DNA from: a virus
Direction: 5' to 3' (one strand)
IMG/VR virus record: IMGVR_UViG_3300030419_007825
Location: 1 to 52,139 of that record
DNA length: 52,139 nucleotides
Shown here: piece after piece, positions 24,301 to 34,200 of the stretch
Numbering within the stretch: the first letter of the stretch is position 1
How the letters are laid out: the number at the start of each line of letters is the position of its first letter
Notes under the pieces: generated by a model
Told to the model about the DNA's origin: nothing
The model's input: the letters and a program-made list of their open reading frames with translations, nothing else
Database searches by the model: none
Program-made: the position numbers and the translations under genes

Positions 24301-27300
24301 CCGTGAGGGACGCCGGCCTTCTGGCAATTGTCGAACTATACATGCAGGTCTTAATTGTGGATCTGATTTTAAAGAACATTTTTATTACTTCTACATTTGG
24401 CATTGATTATCTTTCGAAGGCTCCCGAAATATTAGAGGAGCTAATAAATCAGATAACTACGTCGACGGCTCCCGCTGCAAGGGTTCTCAGTGTTCCCTTT
24501 AATAAATTACCCTCTTTGCTGCGCCAGGGCGCTGCTATTCTTGTTAAGAAGGTGGTGGACCGCTCTCAACAGCCTGGGATGCCCTCCTTTAAATATCCTA
24601 TCTCGGGAGAGTTACCGACAGACCAACGACAATTTATAAATAATCCTGAAAACAGTTTCGGACCGTCAGGCGTTCCTATAGAAAATTCTATGATGCAGAG
24701 TATAGCCATTCAATATTTGTTCGAAAAAAGATTACTTAGCACCAGAGACAAGATTGAAGACTTCTTCGGTGTGCGGGGTAATAATCTGGTGGAGACCTAT
24801 CTCTATAATGGCGTTCAATTTGCGGATATGAAAATGCTTGCGTTGGACTGGCCTGCTAGCTCTGTGGGCTCCAATGTAGCACCCCTCAATTACTTTACCT
24901 CCTATAACTACGTTGCTCAGGGTAGGGAAATATATGATGAATATATCTGGGGCGGCCTTCCTGACGACACGCGCGCGGCTTTTGAGGGGAGCATAGCAGA
25001 ACAAAAACTACAGAAGGAGGCAGACTCCATCCTCAAATATGGCACCATGGCTGCCGAGAAGTACTTCGAAGTGACATTTTCTCCATCTGAGCTGGAGTCG
25101 TGGGACGGACCTCTTGCCGTAAAAGAGGCTGTTCTCGCAAAGTTTGATGAATTAGTACCGCTGGGCACCGCCGCCGGTCAGGGAGTTATGGTTCTAGGCG
25201 GCCCCCCACCCAATCGAAAGTACCTCCTCAGTTTTGATCAAATGCTTGAGGTTCTTTATTTAGTTGTTGCTTCACTCGATGTTCGACGTCTTTTGCTTGA
25301 CGATGCTCTTCCTGTATACTTGAGTGGCTATAATTTGGAGCAACAGCAACCCGAAGTCGGCCCGGTCACGAGCACCGGCCGCGACTACCGCACAGGGCCC
25401 ACAAAGATAGAGGTCAATAATGGTACGTATAATGATTCAGGTCCTAGGAATTTGTCGGATTATACGTTAATTAGGGACTGGTGGAAGCATGTGAGTAGAT
25501 CGGGAGTAAACGTACTCAGTGATTGGTGGAACCCGGACCAGTCCGATTGGCATTCAAGTTGGTCTGAGGATCCCATGAAACTACCGCTTTACGGGCCCCT
25601 CAGGCAAGAAGACAATTCAGTACCGGACTGGCCAGCCATCACCAGTGAGAATGCAGTGTCCCTCATGGAAGTCAACTGGCTCGCTTTGTCGTGGCCACCG
25701 ATCACCGACGACAACGGCTTCAGCATTCTCGCTATCCATCCGCGAGTTCTTCGCGAGTACGACAACGGCATCCGCGAGCTGGCCTCCGACCCCTATAAAT
25801 CAATGCTCTATAATGCGCGCCTTTTTTCTGGATTGAACATATTTGGATACCAATCATTTAATTTGGAAGATGCAGTTGGCCTTGAGTCCAACCAGGTCCT
25901 CGAACCGGGTGCAACCCGTGTTATAGCAGAGTCTACAAACTTTGCCATTGTAGTGTCTCCGGTGAACACGGTTCGGGGGTGGCACTTTGAGGATGACGTC
26001 TTTTATGTCGGCTTCAAGAAAAAGACTCCCGAGGACACCTTACCTCTCACGGAGTCTCCGGAGGATGGCCAGCCTACATTTTATTCATCTATAGACTTCT
26101 TTGACGGCAATGAAGATACCGAGCTGTTGCAGCGCTATAGATATGAGAATTTGGTAGAGGTTTTTGAGCAGTATCCCAACGAAGAGGCATTAATGGCCGG
26201 CGCGCCCGTACAGTTCCATGAAGGCCTGACAGGGGCATTCCGAGTCGACCTTCGAGACCAGGGCTCCGATATCACCACGGCCCTCCGCCGCACTATAGAA
26301 CAGGGTAAGTCCGGCGAATCACCTCTTGCTAGGTTCCTACAAGCTATACTCCCAGAGGTGTTGATGAAAACCAGAATGACGTACATCACTCCCCAGGATA
26401 GAGATGTGGGGGGAGTAGTATCAGATGTCGCTGATAACGAGCTGCTCGTAAAATCGTTAAATACCTTTTATAAGGTGCATCCTGGGTCGACCAGCTGGCA
26501 TGTAGCCACAGACTATCAGGCTGAAGTAGATGTAACAAATAGTTTATTTAGCGACGAGGCACTGGAAGATTTCTCGGCTGAAAGTGGTACTCTTTATATG
26601 AACCGGCTGTTTGAGAACGCGATGCCGGATTTGGTACCCCAACTCGCTTCGTCCCTACAAAATTTAATCGGAGAAGAAGGTCCTATAGATTTGTCGGGGA
26701 CGCTACGCTATTTGTATATAACGGGAGAAATTAAAACATATTATGACCTCTTTACCAATGTTGACATATTTGCCGACACAAAAGCTGCGCTGCTATTAGC
26801 CCTGCAAGCGGCCTTTGGTTTGGAGGAGAGCGAGTGCGATCAGTCAGCACTTCATAACGCACTCTTAAGCGGCGCGAACCGCGCCCTCACCCCGCTTGCT
26901 GGCCTTGGAAACTCATTCTTAAACAAGATGCTACAAGAAACCCCCAAGTACATTCTAAAGGGAGTAGTGGAGCTTACAGAGCCGCATGTCATTATTAGCA
27001 AGTTGGTGAAAGATATCTCCCGCCAGGCATTTCAACAGATTCGAGCAGTACAAGATACCGGAGAACAAATTGCCGACGCCATAGGCGCAGGCGCCAATTC
27101 ATTGCCCGCAGGCGAACTGGCCCTTGGCGGATCTTCTAATTGTGCGACGGGAGACTTACCTCCCGATGCGCAGGTGGACTTGGCCGCCCTCCGCGCATCG
27201 TTGCCCGATACTCCGGATCTAGATCGTATTCTGTCTATGATTCAGACTGAGATCGACCGCGGCTTCCCCGAAGGCTTCCCGGATGCCTTGAAGCCCTCGG

Positions 27301-27446
27301 CCACCGAGAAAGATGGTATTAATTTGGAAGGAACCATTCCGTATTCATTTTTTGTGCCTCCACTAACACCGTTTGGCATCATCTATCTTCTGCTCCGATT
27401 ATCAGAACTTGGTCAACAAGAGCTGGAGACAGATGAAGAGTGTTAA
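21330..27446 (+). CDS. Giant virion protein, 2038 aa
   Basis: This is one of the largest genes of the window. The N-terminal 280 residues mix strands and helices (QFAVSKEVLEEV, LNWTQFLYQYLP). Residues 310-375 form a likely coiled coil with repeated acidic and basic heptads. A proline-rich segment near 400-430 (INPFKPEPPRIK) precedes a long helical region with several cysteines and ITPRELCDLFN near 530. The C-terminal third has tyrosine- and tryptophan-rich strands and ends in helices. No enzyme motif was seen. Position between a lysozyme-like baseplate protein and the gp25 gene suggests a baseplate or hub component. A tape-measure role is less likely, because a tape measure is more uniformly helical. 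Confidence 0.65.
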   Translation: MATISQAPAMTASNPQTVAQRLKWHTRRIEKPYETGTQIFINVYSSVIERGREATDYFTALNESHARRLILDFYGKPLGFMVPVTPANIFFPSRELSSPILQFAVSKEVLEEVPDASGDTEGYLVQNLITSRQINKFTKDINTLFPVYQQQLKFFNGAIFPRINFLDLSDKVGLFFANLRDFIEFNGYTQDQYQKIGLKFDDNYLVQSVILQQADKDRITNIPLVRGVKYYFETKKEGRNPYVNELVSNMESVLFDRRQKLNWTQFLYQYLPNSGIEVNFFGKPSTETEASKANKRAEEGPWGPLAATDEEVEAIRRSIDDRQVQVKAFDEANKSIREINQSLQKRLESIVAEMENITGEVDKVMGILNKFNVTTLIEAALECLLVKQGFNGALPDFLPGINPFKPEPPRIKFQLPEIPTKLPIISINKALQVQIREGLKRALMASLMSILESLAGIIKEFCLETGDEGPSQPAQDVVGDFLDPLEGPNPLHQCYMDFGFIVSSPDLFEVPAGLTESSVLEGYLTEFAPLITPRELCDLFNNIASADVLQIANNLIDASWSQLRQNFPDEEAIQSFFACIGDLVDPTYCQDVYNGLIPQLPDIDPCTIEDMQPYQDIVDLLENLEDLLEAPDMACGAGIVPALADIDSYNNSVTGLIDTVVSTIQQMFVNDLGNFKSAALLPKPLGRADQKKLTELENLLQFIEGPPEPEIPEGSDQFFNNLIPQRLVQTSNDFKNIHNALTRQAQQSLEENIKDILAKQEFLVAPGTRALYEAIEDNFDTSLLFDEGGDLASLASPLLAVTYYAFSTQLVLDMPFLARGGTQGKDILYAMRGSLEEASDALAILSLPLITAEQKAEKRGMLDLQDALSPVAVAFAMSFLNNTVTDFTEKLFSYMESQHSEPLNQQLLQNKSLMKLYPYFNFGLINSIAYKISNSDLFNADTFASLNLFPKLCQDGSISNSDLLDVNGIKQSALQEFVDNSCIDREFELGPVRDAGLLAIVELYMQVLIVDLILKNIFITSTFGIDYLSKAPEILEELINQITTSTAPAARVLSVPFNKLPSLLRQGAAILVKKVVDRSQQPGMPSFKYPISGELPTDQRQFINNPENSFGPSGVPIENSMMQSIAIQYLFEKRLLSTRDKIEDFFGVRGNNLVETYLYNGVQFADMKMLALDWPASSVGSNVAPLNYFTSYNYVAQGREIYDEYIWGGLPDDTRAAFEGSIAEQKLQKEADSILKYGTMAAEKYFEVTFSPSELESWDGPLAVKEAVLAKFDELVPLGTAAGQGVMVLGGPPPNRKYLLSFDQMLEVLYLVVASLDVRRLLLDDALPVYLSGYNLEQQQPEVGPVTSTGRDYRTGPTKIEVNNGTYNDSGPRNLSDYTLIRDWWKHVSRSGVNVLSDWWNPDQSDWHSSWSEDPMKLPLYGPLRQEDNSVPDWPAITSENAVSLMEVNWLALSWPPITDDNGFSILAIHPRVLREYDNGIRELASDPYKSMLYNARLFSGLNIFGYQSFNLEDAVGLESNQVLEPGATRVIAESTNFAIVVSPVNTVRGWHFEDDVFYVGFKKKTPEDTLPLTESPEDGQPTFYSSIDFFDGNEDTELLQRYRYENLVEVFEQYPNEEALMAGAPVQFHEGLTGAFRVDLRDQGSDITTALRRTIEQGKSGESPLARFLQAILPEVLMKTRMTYITPQDRDVGGVVSDVADNELLVKSLNTFYKVHPGSTSWHVATDYQAEVDVTNSLFSDEALEDFSAESGTLYMNRLFENAMPDLVPQLASSLQNLIGEEGPIDLSGTLRYLYITGEIKTYYDLFTNVDIFADTKAALLLALQAAFGLEESECDQSALHNALLSGANRALTPLAGLGNSFLNKMLQETPKYILKGVVELTEPHVIISKLVKDISRQAFQQIRAVQDTGEQIADAIGAGANSLPAGELALGGSSNCATGDLPPDAQVDLAALRASLPDTPDLDRILSMIQTEIDRGFPEGFPDALKPSATEKDGINLEGTIPYSFFVPPLTPFGIIYLLLRLSELGQQELETDEEC

Positions 27447-27487
27447 AGAATTTAGTTTAAACTAGTTATAGCAGCGGGTTTTTTATT
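27447..27487 (+). promoter_or_regulatory. Candidate late promoter before the gp25 gene
   Basis: This 41-base gap holds the perfect palindrome TAGTTTAAACTA (27453-27464), then GTTATAGCAGCGGG and a T-rich stretch. The core TAAACTAGTTAT (27458-27469) matches TAAACTATTTAT at 48106-48117 in 11 of 12 positions, and both lie 27-30 bases before a start codon and are followed by GGG and T-rich sequence. They are the two longest gaps in the structural block (41 and 34 bases). A phage late promoter read by the gp55-like sigma factor is a reasonable guess. Confidence 0.4.
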
Positions 27488-27889
27488 ATGATCGGGTTGT
27501 CTCCAAAATTTCCTCTAGAAATCGATACATCAGTGGGTGCGTATGCACTAAATACCACCCTTAAAGAGGTAGTAAAGCAGAACTTTATCAACTTGATGCT
27601 TACGGCCCCGGGGGAAAGAATCGCTGACATTGAATTTGGAGCGGGGTTAAGACATTATCTTTTTGAACAAAACACTCCCGGTCTTCATAGCGAGATAGCC
27701 ACCAAGATACAAGAGCAAACTAAAAAGTATATGCCCTTTGTATCCCTCGGCTCTATCTCCTTTAACAAAAGCCAACTTTTGAATGGATATGAGGACCAGA
27801 TACTAATTATATCAATAAGTTTTGCGATACCTTCGATCGGGGCAGACGAAGTGATAGTAGAGATAGGATCTGCTGTTGAAGTAATATAG
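27488..27889 (+). CDS. 25: Baseplate wedge subunit, gp25-like
   Basis: The 133-residue length equals that of T4 gp25. The protein has the family layout: an N-terminal strand, LKEVVKQNFINLMLTAPGERI and IEFGAGLRHYLFEQ, followed by two strands with acidic residues. The central stretch matches 'L-x-x-P-G-E-R-x-x-x-P-x-F-G-x-x-L' of gp25 and type VI secretion TssE proteins. It is part of the wedge that triggers sheath contraction, which makes this a contractile-tailed phage. It follows a 41-base gap with a candidate promoter and precedes the gp6-like gene by 10 bases, the same order as in many myoviruses. Confidence 0.9.
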   Translation: MIGLSPKFPLEIDTSVGAYALNTTLKEVVKQNFINLMLTAPGERIADIEFGAGLRHYLFEQNTPGLHSEIATKIQEQTKKYMPFVSLGSISFNKSQLLNGYEDQILIISISFAIPSIGADEVIVEIGSAVEVI

Positions 27890-27899
27890 GATTTAGATT

Positions 27900-29717
27900 A
27901 TGGCTGATGATAGGGCGAACAATAGTAAAAAACAACTGAAGATCATAAACTACGCCGGGCGTGATTTCAACTCTATACGTAACAATCTCATTGATTATGT
28001 CAAGAGATATTACCCGGATTCTTTCAAAGATTTTAATTCAGCCGGCTTCGGTTCCCTGGTTCTGGATACAGTGGCTTATGTGGGTGATGTTCTGTCTTTC
28101 TATGCAGACTATCAGCTCAACGAATCGTTCCTCGACACAGCCAACGAATACGATAACGTTGTGAAGATCGCCCGCCAGCTGGGCTACAAGTACGCAGATT
28201 CATTTTCATCTGTAGGCGAAGCACAGTTCTTTGTCTCAGTTCCTGCTTCGACAGCAGGCGCTCCCGATGAGGATTATATTCCGACTTTGCAGGCCAACTC
28301 TACATTTACTACCACCGGTGGACAAAACTTTACTTTGGTCGAAGATGTCAATTTCGCGGATCCGAACAACCCGGTGATTGTCAATAAAATCAATTCTTCC
28401 ACAGGCGCCCCTTCGGAATTCGCGATAAAAGCTACAGGCAAGGTAATATCGGGCCGAGTAGAAAGACAGACCGAGACTATCGGTGACTTCGTGAAGTTCC
28501 GTAAGGTGCCTTTGAATAGTGCCAAGCCTGTAGAGATCCTCAATGTATTCGATAGTGAAGGACACAGATATTTCCAGGTGGACCACTTAGCACAAGAGAT
28601 CGTTTTCAAAGCTATCAGAAACAACAACACTGATAAAAACATTGTTCCCTCTATCTTAAAGGCCATTCCAGTAACTCGCCGCTTCACTCTAGAAAAAGAC
28701 AGAACAGAAGCATACTTGCAGTTTGGATACGGCTCTGAGTCGGAACTTACCAACGAATCGGTTGTGGATCCGAGCAAGATTGTTTTACAACTCCACGGTC
28801 GCGACTATATAACTCAACAAAACTTCGACCCCACGAACTTGACGGAGACCGACAAGTTCGGCGTGGGTCCTTCCAACACGATTATTACTATTTTGTATCG
28901 AGTTAATGAGTCTACGGATGTTAATGCGGCCGCCAACACCCTTACACAGGTAGCGTTCCCTCTCCTTAAGTTTAACAGCCCCCAGTCCTTAAACTCTACT
29001 CTTCTTTCTCGTGTGCGCTCTTCTCTGGAGGTAACCAATGAAGATCCCATCGTCGGAGATGTTCAGGTACCCACAACTGCAGAGCTTAAGCAAAGAGTGT
29101 ATTCACACTTTTCAACTCAGAACCGAGCCGTCACTATCCAGGATTATAAGGCCATTTCCTACGCCATGCCTCCTAGCTTTGGAGCCATTCATCGCTGTTC
29201 GGTTGAGAGGGATTTTGATTCCTTCAAGAGAAACTTGAATATGTATGTTATCTCCAAAAATAAGCTCGGTTTCCTCACTGCGACCAATAAAACAATTAAA
29301 GAAAATTTAAAAACTTGGCTTTCTAACTATAAAATGATCAATGATACGATTGATATTCGCGACGCGCATGTCGTTAATTTCGGTATTAACTTTGCTATCG
29401 TGGCCGACCTGGAAGAAAATCGCTTCAATGTTTTGAATTTGGCAACTCAAAGGTTGCGCAACTTCTTTGCGAACCAGCAGTACGATATATCGGAACCATT
29501 GTATGTGGTCGATATTTACAAGGAACTTCAGAGAGTACCCGGAGTGATTGACGTGATTGATGTGCAAATCCTTCACAAACAGGGTGGCCTTTATTCCAAT
29601 ACAGATTTTGATTTTAACGACCGCCTTTCAGTAGATGGCCGCTATTTGAATGGCGAAGTAAATACTATTTTTGAATTAAAATACCCTAACGATGATATTC
29701 AAGGAAGTGTTACCTAA
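27900..29717 (+). CDS. 6: Baseplate wedge subunit, gp6/baseplate-J-like
   Basis: The 605-residue protein is close to T4 gp6 in length. The N-terminus has INYAGRDFNSIR and FYADYQLNESFLDTA, followed by 'ARQLGY', which is the gp6/baseplate-J signature. The middle part is rich in strands and the C-terminal half carries VTIQDYKAISYAMPP and FGAIHRCSV, typical for baseplate J homologues, where gp6 forms dimers round the hub. Together with gp25 it forms the baseplate wedge core. The stop overlaps the next start by one base. The first part is somewhat GC-richer than neighbouring genes. Confidence 0.9.
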   Translation: MADDRANNSKKQLKIINYAGRDFNSIRNNLIDYVKRYYPDSFKDFNSAGFGSLVLDTVAYVGDVLSFYADYQLNESFLDTANEYDNVVKIARQLGYKYADSFSSVGEAQFFVSVPASTAGAPDEDYIPTLQANSTFTTTGGQNFTLVEDVNFADPNNPVIVNKINSSTGAPSEFAIKATGKVISGRVERQTETIGDFVKFRKVPLNSAKPVEILNVFDSEGHRYFQVDHLAQEIVFKAIRNNNTDKNIVPSILKAIPVTRRFTLEKDRTEAYLQFGYGSESELTNESVVDPSKIVLQLHGRDYITQQNFDPTNLTETDKFGVGPSNTIITILYRVNESTDVNAAANTLTQVAFPLLKFNSPQSLNSTLLSRVRSSLEVTNEDPIVGDVQVPTTAELKQRVYSHFSTQNRAVTIQDYKAISYAMPPSFGAIHRCSVERDFDSFKRNLNMYVISKNKLGFLTATNKTIKENLKTWLSNYKMINDTIDIRDAHVVNFGINFAIVADLEENRFNVLNLATQRLRNFFANQQYDISEPLYVVDIYKELQRVPGVIDVIDVQILHKQGGLYSNTDFDFNDRLSVDGRYLNGEVNTIFELKYPNDDIQGSVT

Positions 29718-31243
29718 TGGCTATTTTACGATATACAGCTAGCGCCGACAATACAATTACTAATGCTTTTGACTATACTCTAGTGACGCGTGGTACCGGC
29801 TCTAACATGGGCTATGCTGATTCCCTAGAGGTATTTTCAATTTATGGGGAAACCACATCTTCCGCCGGCATGTCCCAACAGTTGTCGCGAATTTTAATTA
29901 ATTTTCCTATTTCGCAGATTTCAGCTGACCGGACCGCTGGTACTATTCCTGCGAGCGGCAGCGTTTCATTTTACCTTAAGATGTATAATGCAGAGACCCC
30001 CTTTACTCTGCCTCAGGATTTTACTTTGGTTGTGGCTCCAGTTTCTCAGTCTTGGACTGAAGGCACCGGTCTGGATATGGAGGAGTATACCGATAAGGGT
30101 TATTCTAATTGGATGTCTGCTTCTGATGGTGTAGGTTGGACCTCTGTTGGCGGCGATTACTTGACCGCCTCCAACTTTGAGGTGACTTTTCCGCAGGGGT
30201 ATGAAAACCTAGAGACCGATGTATCAGAAATTGTGGAGCGCTGGATCACGGTTGGTAATGAATTTACTAATTATGGCTTTGGAGTTCGGCTGACAGCTAG
30301 TCAGGAAGCCTACTTTTCCAGCTCCACCGGCCAAAACACAGGAAGCATCATTGATAATATTGGTGGATCGACTGACACCTATTACACTAAAAAGTTTTTC
30401 GCCCGCTCCACGCAATTCTTCTTTAAGCGCCCGGTTATTGAAGCTCGGTGGGATTCGCGCACTATGGATGATAGGGAGAACTTCTATTTCTCTAGTTCCC
30501 GCGCACCCGCAGCTGACAACCTTAATACACTGAACTTATATAACTATGTGCGTGGGCGCCTCGTCAATATTCCCGTTATCGGAAACGATCCAATTTATGT
30601 TTCATTTTATTCTAGTTCTGCCGGTTCTCCGACTGGCTCCAAGTTGCAGCTAGCCGCCGGCGGCGATGTGGCCGCAGATGGTGACCTTAATGCTACCGGA
30701 AGTCTGAGCAGCACAACAGGAATTTATACGGTGAGTGTCGCACTGACAGCCGCATCCACACCCCTTCAGGCGATACATGATGTGTGGCACAGGGATGGTG
30801 TGGAGTATTATACTGGCTCTTTTTATCCTGAGACAATGCCCACTTACGACATGGCGCCAACATTTAATAGAATAACGTCTTGTAGGAATCTTAAAAAGTC
30901 TTACTCTCGGAGTGATACTGCGCGTTTTAGATTTTTTGTTAGAGACAGAAACTGGTCGCCAACATTGTATACTGTGGCGACCGCCAACAACCCTACAGAT
31001 ATTATAGAAAGTGCTTCCTATAGTATTGTGAGGGTTGCCGACAATCATACAGCAATCGCCTACGGAACCGGATCAGACCTCTCCACGTACCTATCCTACG
31101 ATAAAGATGGCAATTATTTTGATCTGGACATGTCTATTTTGGAGGCTGATTATATGTATGAATTAAAATTGTCCTATTATAACGATAGTATAGGATCTTG
31201 GCAGGAACAACCTCAGACGTTTAAATTTAGAGTTGAAGAATAA
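29717..31243 (+). CDS. Virion structural protein, strand-rich, 508 aa
   Basis: The protein is almost entirely beta strands with many serine, threonine and aromatic residues. A first domain (about 1-180) has SRILINFPI, then FTLVVAPVSQSW and a 'SWTEGTGLDMEEY' stretch, similar to DNRLRE-like or galactose-binding-like jelly rolls found in tail proteins. A second part has KFFARSTQFFFKRPVIEARW near 230-250. The last 150 residues end in further strands. From memory, similar proteins occur in marine myoviruses. It is expected on the outside of the baseplate or as a fibre-attachment protein. AAGGAAG precedes the start. Confidence 0.65.
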   Translation: MAILRYTASADNTITNAFDYTLVTRGTGSNMGYADSLEVFSIYGETTSSAGMSQQLSRILINFPISQISADRTAGTIPASGSVSFYLKMYNAETPFTLPQDFTLVVAPVSQSWTEGTGLDMEEYTDKGYSNWMSASDGVGWTSVGGDYLTASNFEVTFPQGYENLETDVSEIVERWITVGNEFTNYGFGVRLTASQEAYFSSSTGQNTGSIIDNIGGSTDTYYTKKFFARSTQFFFKRPVIEARWDSRTMDDRENFYFSSSRAPAADNLNTLNLYNYVRGRLVNIPVIGNDPIYVSFYSSSAGSPTGSKLQLAAGGDVAADGDLNATGSLSSTTGIYTVSVALTAASTPLQAIHDVWHRDGVEYYTGSFYPETMPTYDMAPTFNRITSCRNLKKSYSRSDTARFRFFVRDRNWSPTLYTVATANNPTDIIESASYSIVRVADNHTAIAYGTGSDLSTYLSYDKDGNYFDLDMSILEADYMYELKLSYYNDSIGSWQEQPQTFKFRVEE

Positions 31244-31250
31244 TTAGGTT

Positions 31251-34200
31251 ATGAGCCTCAAAGGACTATTTGAAGATATATCTCTTACAAAGGTAGTACC
31301 TGATAAAACAGCCGCTGAAATTGGTGATGTTGTTGAGTCAGTTAGCTACCACGAAGCAGATATAATTGATGAAAAAAGATTTGTTCCGGAGATTGACTTC
31401 TCTAAGCCGGAGAACTTTGCCAAATATGGCTCAGCCGAAACCTATTATGAAGATTCCTTTACCTATATTCATTCGCTTTATCCTTACGATGGTTCTCTTG
31501 CAGAAAAGCTACAGTGGAGAAATAGCGGTTCATATATAGATCTCTATATTTTTGACAACGAATATCCCAGAACAACTGGATATATCAATTTCTCTTATGG
31601 GGGGTGGGGTACCCTCGTTGGTGCGCTAGAAAGTGGCTACGGCACCTCTGACGATGTAGAGTACATTGGGATTAAAGGCGGCCCCGGCCTCGGAGGCGGC
31701 ATCCAAGACCAGTCAGCAAATGTCTGGGATCCAGATAATAACAGAGAATCCAACCTAGAAGTAGACTTAACGGAGGGTGTTACTGTAGAATTTTGGCTCA
31801 ACAAAGAGGCTTTTAATGACACAGACACCGAAAAAGAGGTTATTCTTGATGTATGGAACAATGAGCTGTCAAGCTCAAGTGAGTACGGTAGATTTAGACT
31901 GGAATTGACCGGCGCTGCGTCGGGCCCGAGTTGGCTAGTTACGATTATGTCTGGAACCACTGGTGTCCAGTGGCAGACGATTGGCTCTGTTGAAAACGCT
32001 ACGGTGACTGATGGGAATTGGCACCACTATGCGTTTTCTTTCCTGTCCGCGTCGGCAGGCGTCACGACCAAGACCTACTTGGATGGTAATCTCCAAAAAA
32101 CCGAAACTATCGGAACCACAGGAATAAACAAAATTCAGGGCGCCCTGGAGGCCAACATCGGCGCGCTCTTCACGGCGGTGTCTGGCACGACGACGCCGAG
32201 CACCACAGCAAAGGGCGACGGCAAGCTGTCGGGCTCGTTAGATGAGTTTAGGTATTGGAAGGCCCAGCGCTCATCCGAAAAGATCGGGCGTTACTGGTTC
32301 ACGCAAGTGGGCGGGGGCACAAATACGGATATAGCCAATACCGATCTGGGTGTATATTACAAATTTAATGAAGGAATAACGGGTGTCGCTGCCACCGATA
32401 GCACAGTTTTGGATTACTCCGGCCGAGTTACAAATGGAAGCTGGACTGGGTATTCTGCTGGGTCCCGCAATACGGGCTCAGCAATCGTTTCATCCTCCGC
32501 TGCTGCTAGTGAATTCCGCGACCCGATTGTATATTCCACGCATCCGGAGGTGGTCTCTACGCTGGCCAACTTAAAGCTTTCGGGGTCAGCATATGATTTT
32601 GAAAACCCTTCGCAACTATTTTCGTTTTTCCCGTCATGGATGCAAGAAAATGATTTAGAACAAGGCGGCGAGCTGAAGAAGCTGACGCAGATAATGTCCA
32701 GCTACTTTGATAATTTGTATCTACAATTAGAGTCGCTATCTGAAATACAAGATGTAACATATCTCAGCGGTTCTTCCACAAAGGAGAACACGCTAGCCAA
32801 TCGGCTCCTAGCCAGCAAAGGATTTGTTGCCCCTGAGCTGTTCGCCGATGCTGATATTCTTGAGCAGCTCGGTGACCGAAGTGAAACGTTGCGCTATCGC
32901 GATACGCTGTCGAACATTAAGAACAAGATATATCAGAACATTTACAATAATCTTACTAATATCTACAAGACAAAGGGAACGCGACAGTCATTTAGAAACC
33001 TTCTTCGATGTTTTGGCGTAGATGAAAAGATTTATAGGATCAATGCGTATGGTAACAACGTTCAGTTTGAAGTAAGAAATAATCGTGAGCTTAATTCTAT
33101 AAAGAAGAATTATATTGACTTTAGCCAAACGGCCAGTTTTGGCGCCTCGGTATTTCTTACCTCTAGTGCAGATTCCAATACAGTTTCTTACCTCACCGGG
33201 TCTAGTCAATTGACAGGGGGCTTTGCCAGTACTCTCGAAACGTATGTTTTCTTTCCCAAGAAGCCCGATAGTTCAGACAAGGCCTACACAAACTATAGAT
33301 TCAATAGCCTGACTTCTTCGTTGTTCGGCCGCCATACGGTCGACCCGGCCGACCCCAATTCGCTTACGTGGGCCACTACTGATAATGCGAACTACCAAGT
33401 GTATGCTGTTCGTGATGAAGTCATGTCTAATGATGTTCGTTTCGTTTTAACTACGAGCGCAGGAGGAACTCTCCCGACGATTAGTTCCTCATATTATCAG
33501 GATGTTTATGATAACACAAATTGGATTTTTGCAGTAACCATCAAGCCTGCGGAGTATCCTCTCGTAGATTATGTAGAGGGCACCTCAACGACAGACTACA
33601 CCGTTGAGTTTAAGGGCACCCAGGTGGACGCTGGAGAGGTTTTAGACAGCTTCACCGTTACTGGTTCTTATAACGCTACAAACGACGGCTACGGCCCGAT
33701 AACAGGCAGCACGAGGGTATACGTCGGAGCACATCGCACAGATTTTGAAGGCTCTGTACTTGACCACACAGATGTACGGGTGGGGTACTGTAGATATTGG
33801 CTTGACGATGTTGATATGCCTACGCTCCAAGCTCACGGCAAGGACGTGACAAACTATGGCACTGATTTTCCATCGCTCAGCCCGTTTTTGTTCCAAAATA
33901 ATCAAGACTTCAATTTAAACTTTACGAAGGGCGACACTCTTGCTCTTAATTGGGATTTTCAAACTGTAACGGGATCCGACTCCTCCGGTGAGTTTGTAGT
34001 GGCAGACTTTTCGTCTGGGTCGAGCGCTATTCAGTCCAGTCGTTATGGGTTTTTAGGAAATCTTTTGGGCGCCCAGCATACGGGCCAAGGTTTCGGCTTT
34101 TTGACCAACAATACAAATGTAATTGATCCAGACTATAACATCGCTGCCGAGTTGCTAAATTTTGAACAGCTCACCTCTGAGGATATGATTGAAGTCCTCG

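Noticed and set aside
27453-27487. Palindrome plus T-run as a factor-independent terminator
   Set aside because: The palindrome is AT-only with no loop, and the T-run is separated from it by 14 or more bases, so a stable terminator hairpin is unlikely.
28274-28777. A 167-codon reverse-strand open frame opposite the gp6-like gene
   Set aside because: The forward gene is a firm baseplate assignment; the reverse frame is explained by its codon pattern.
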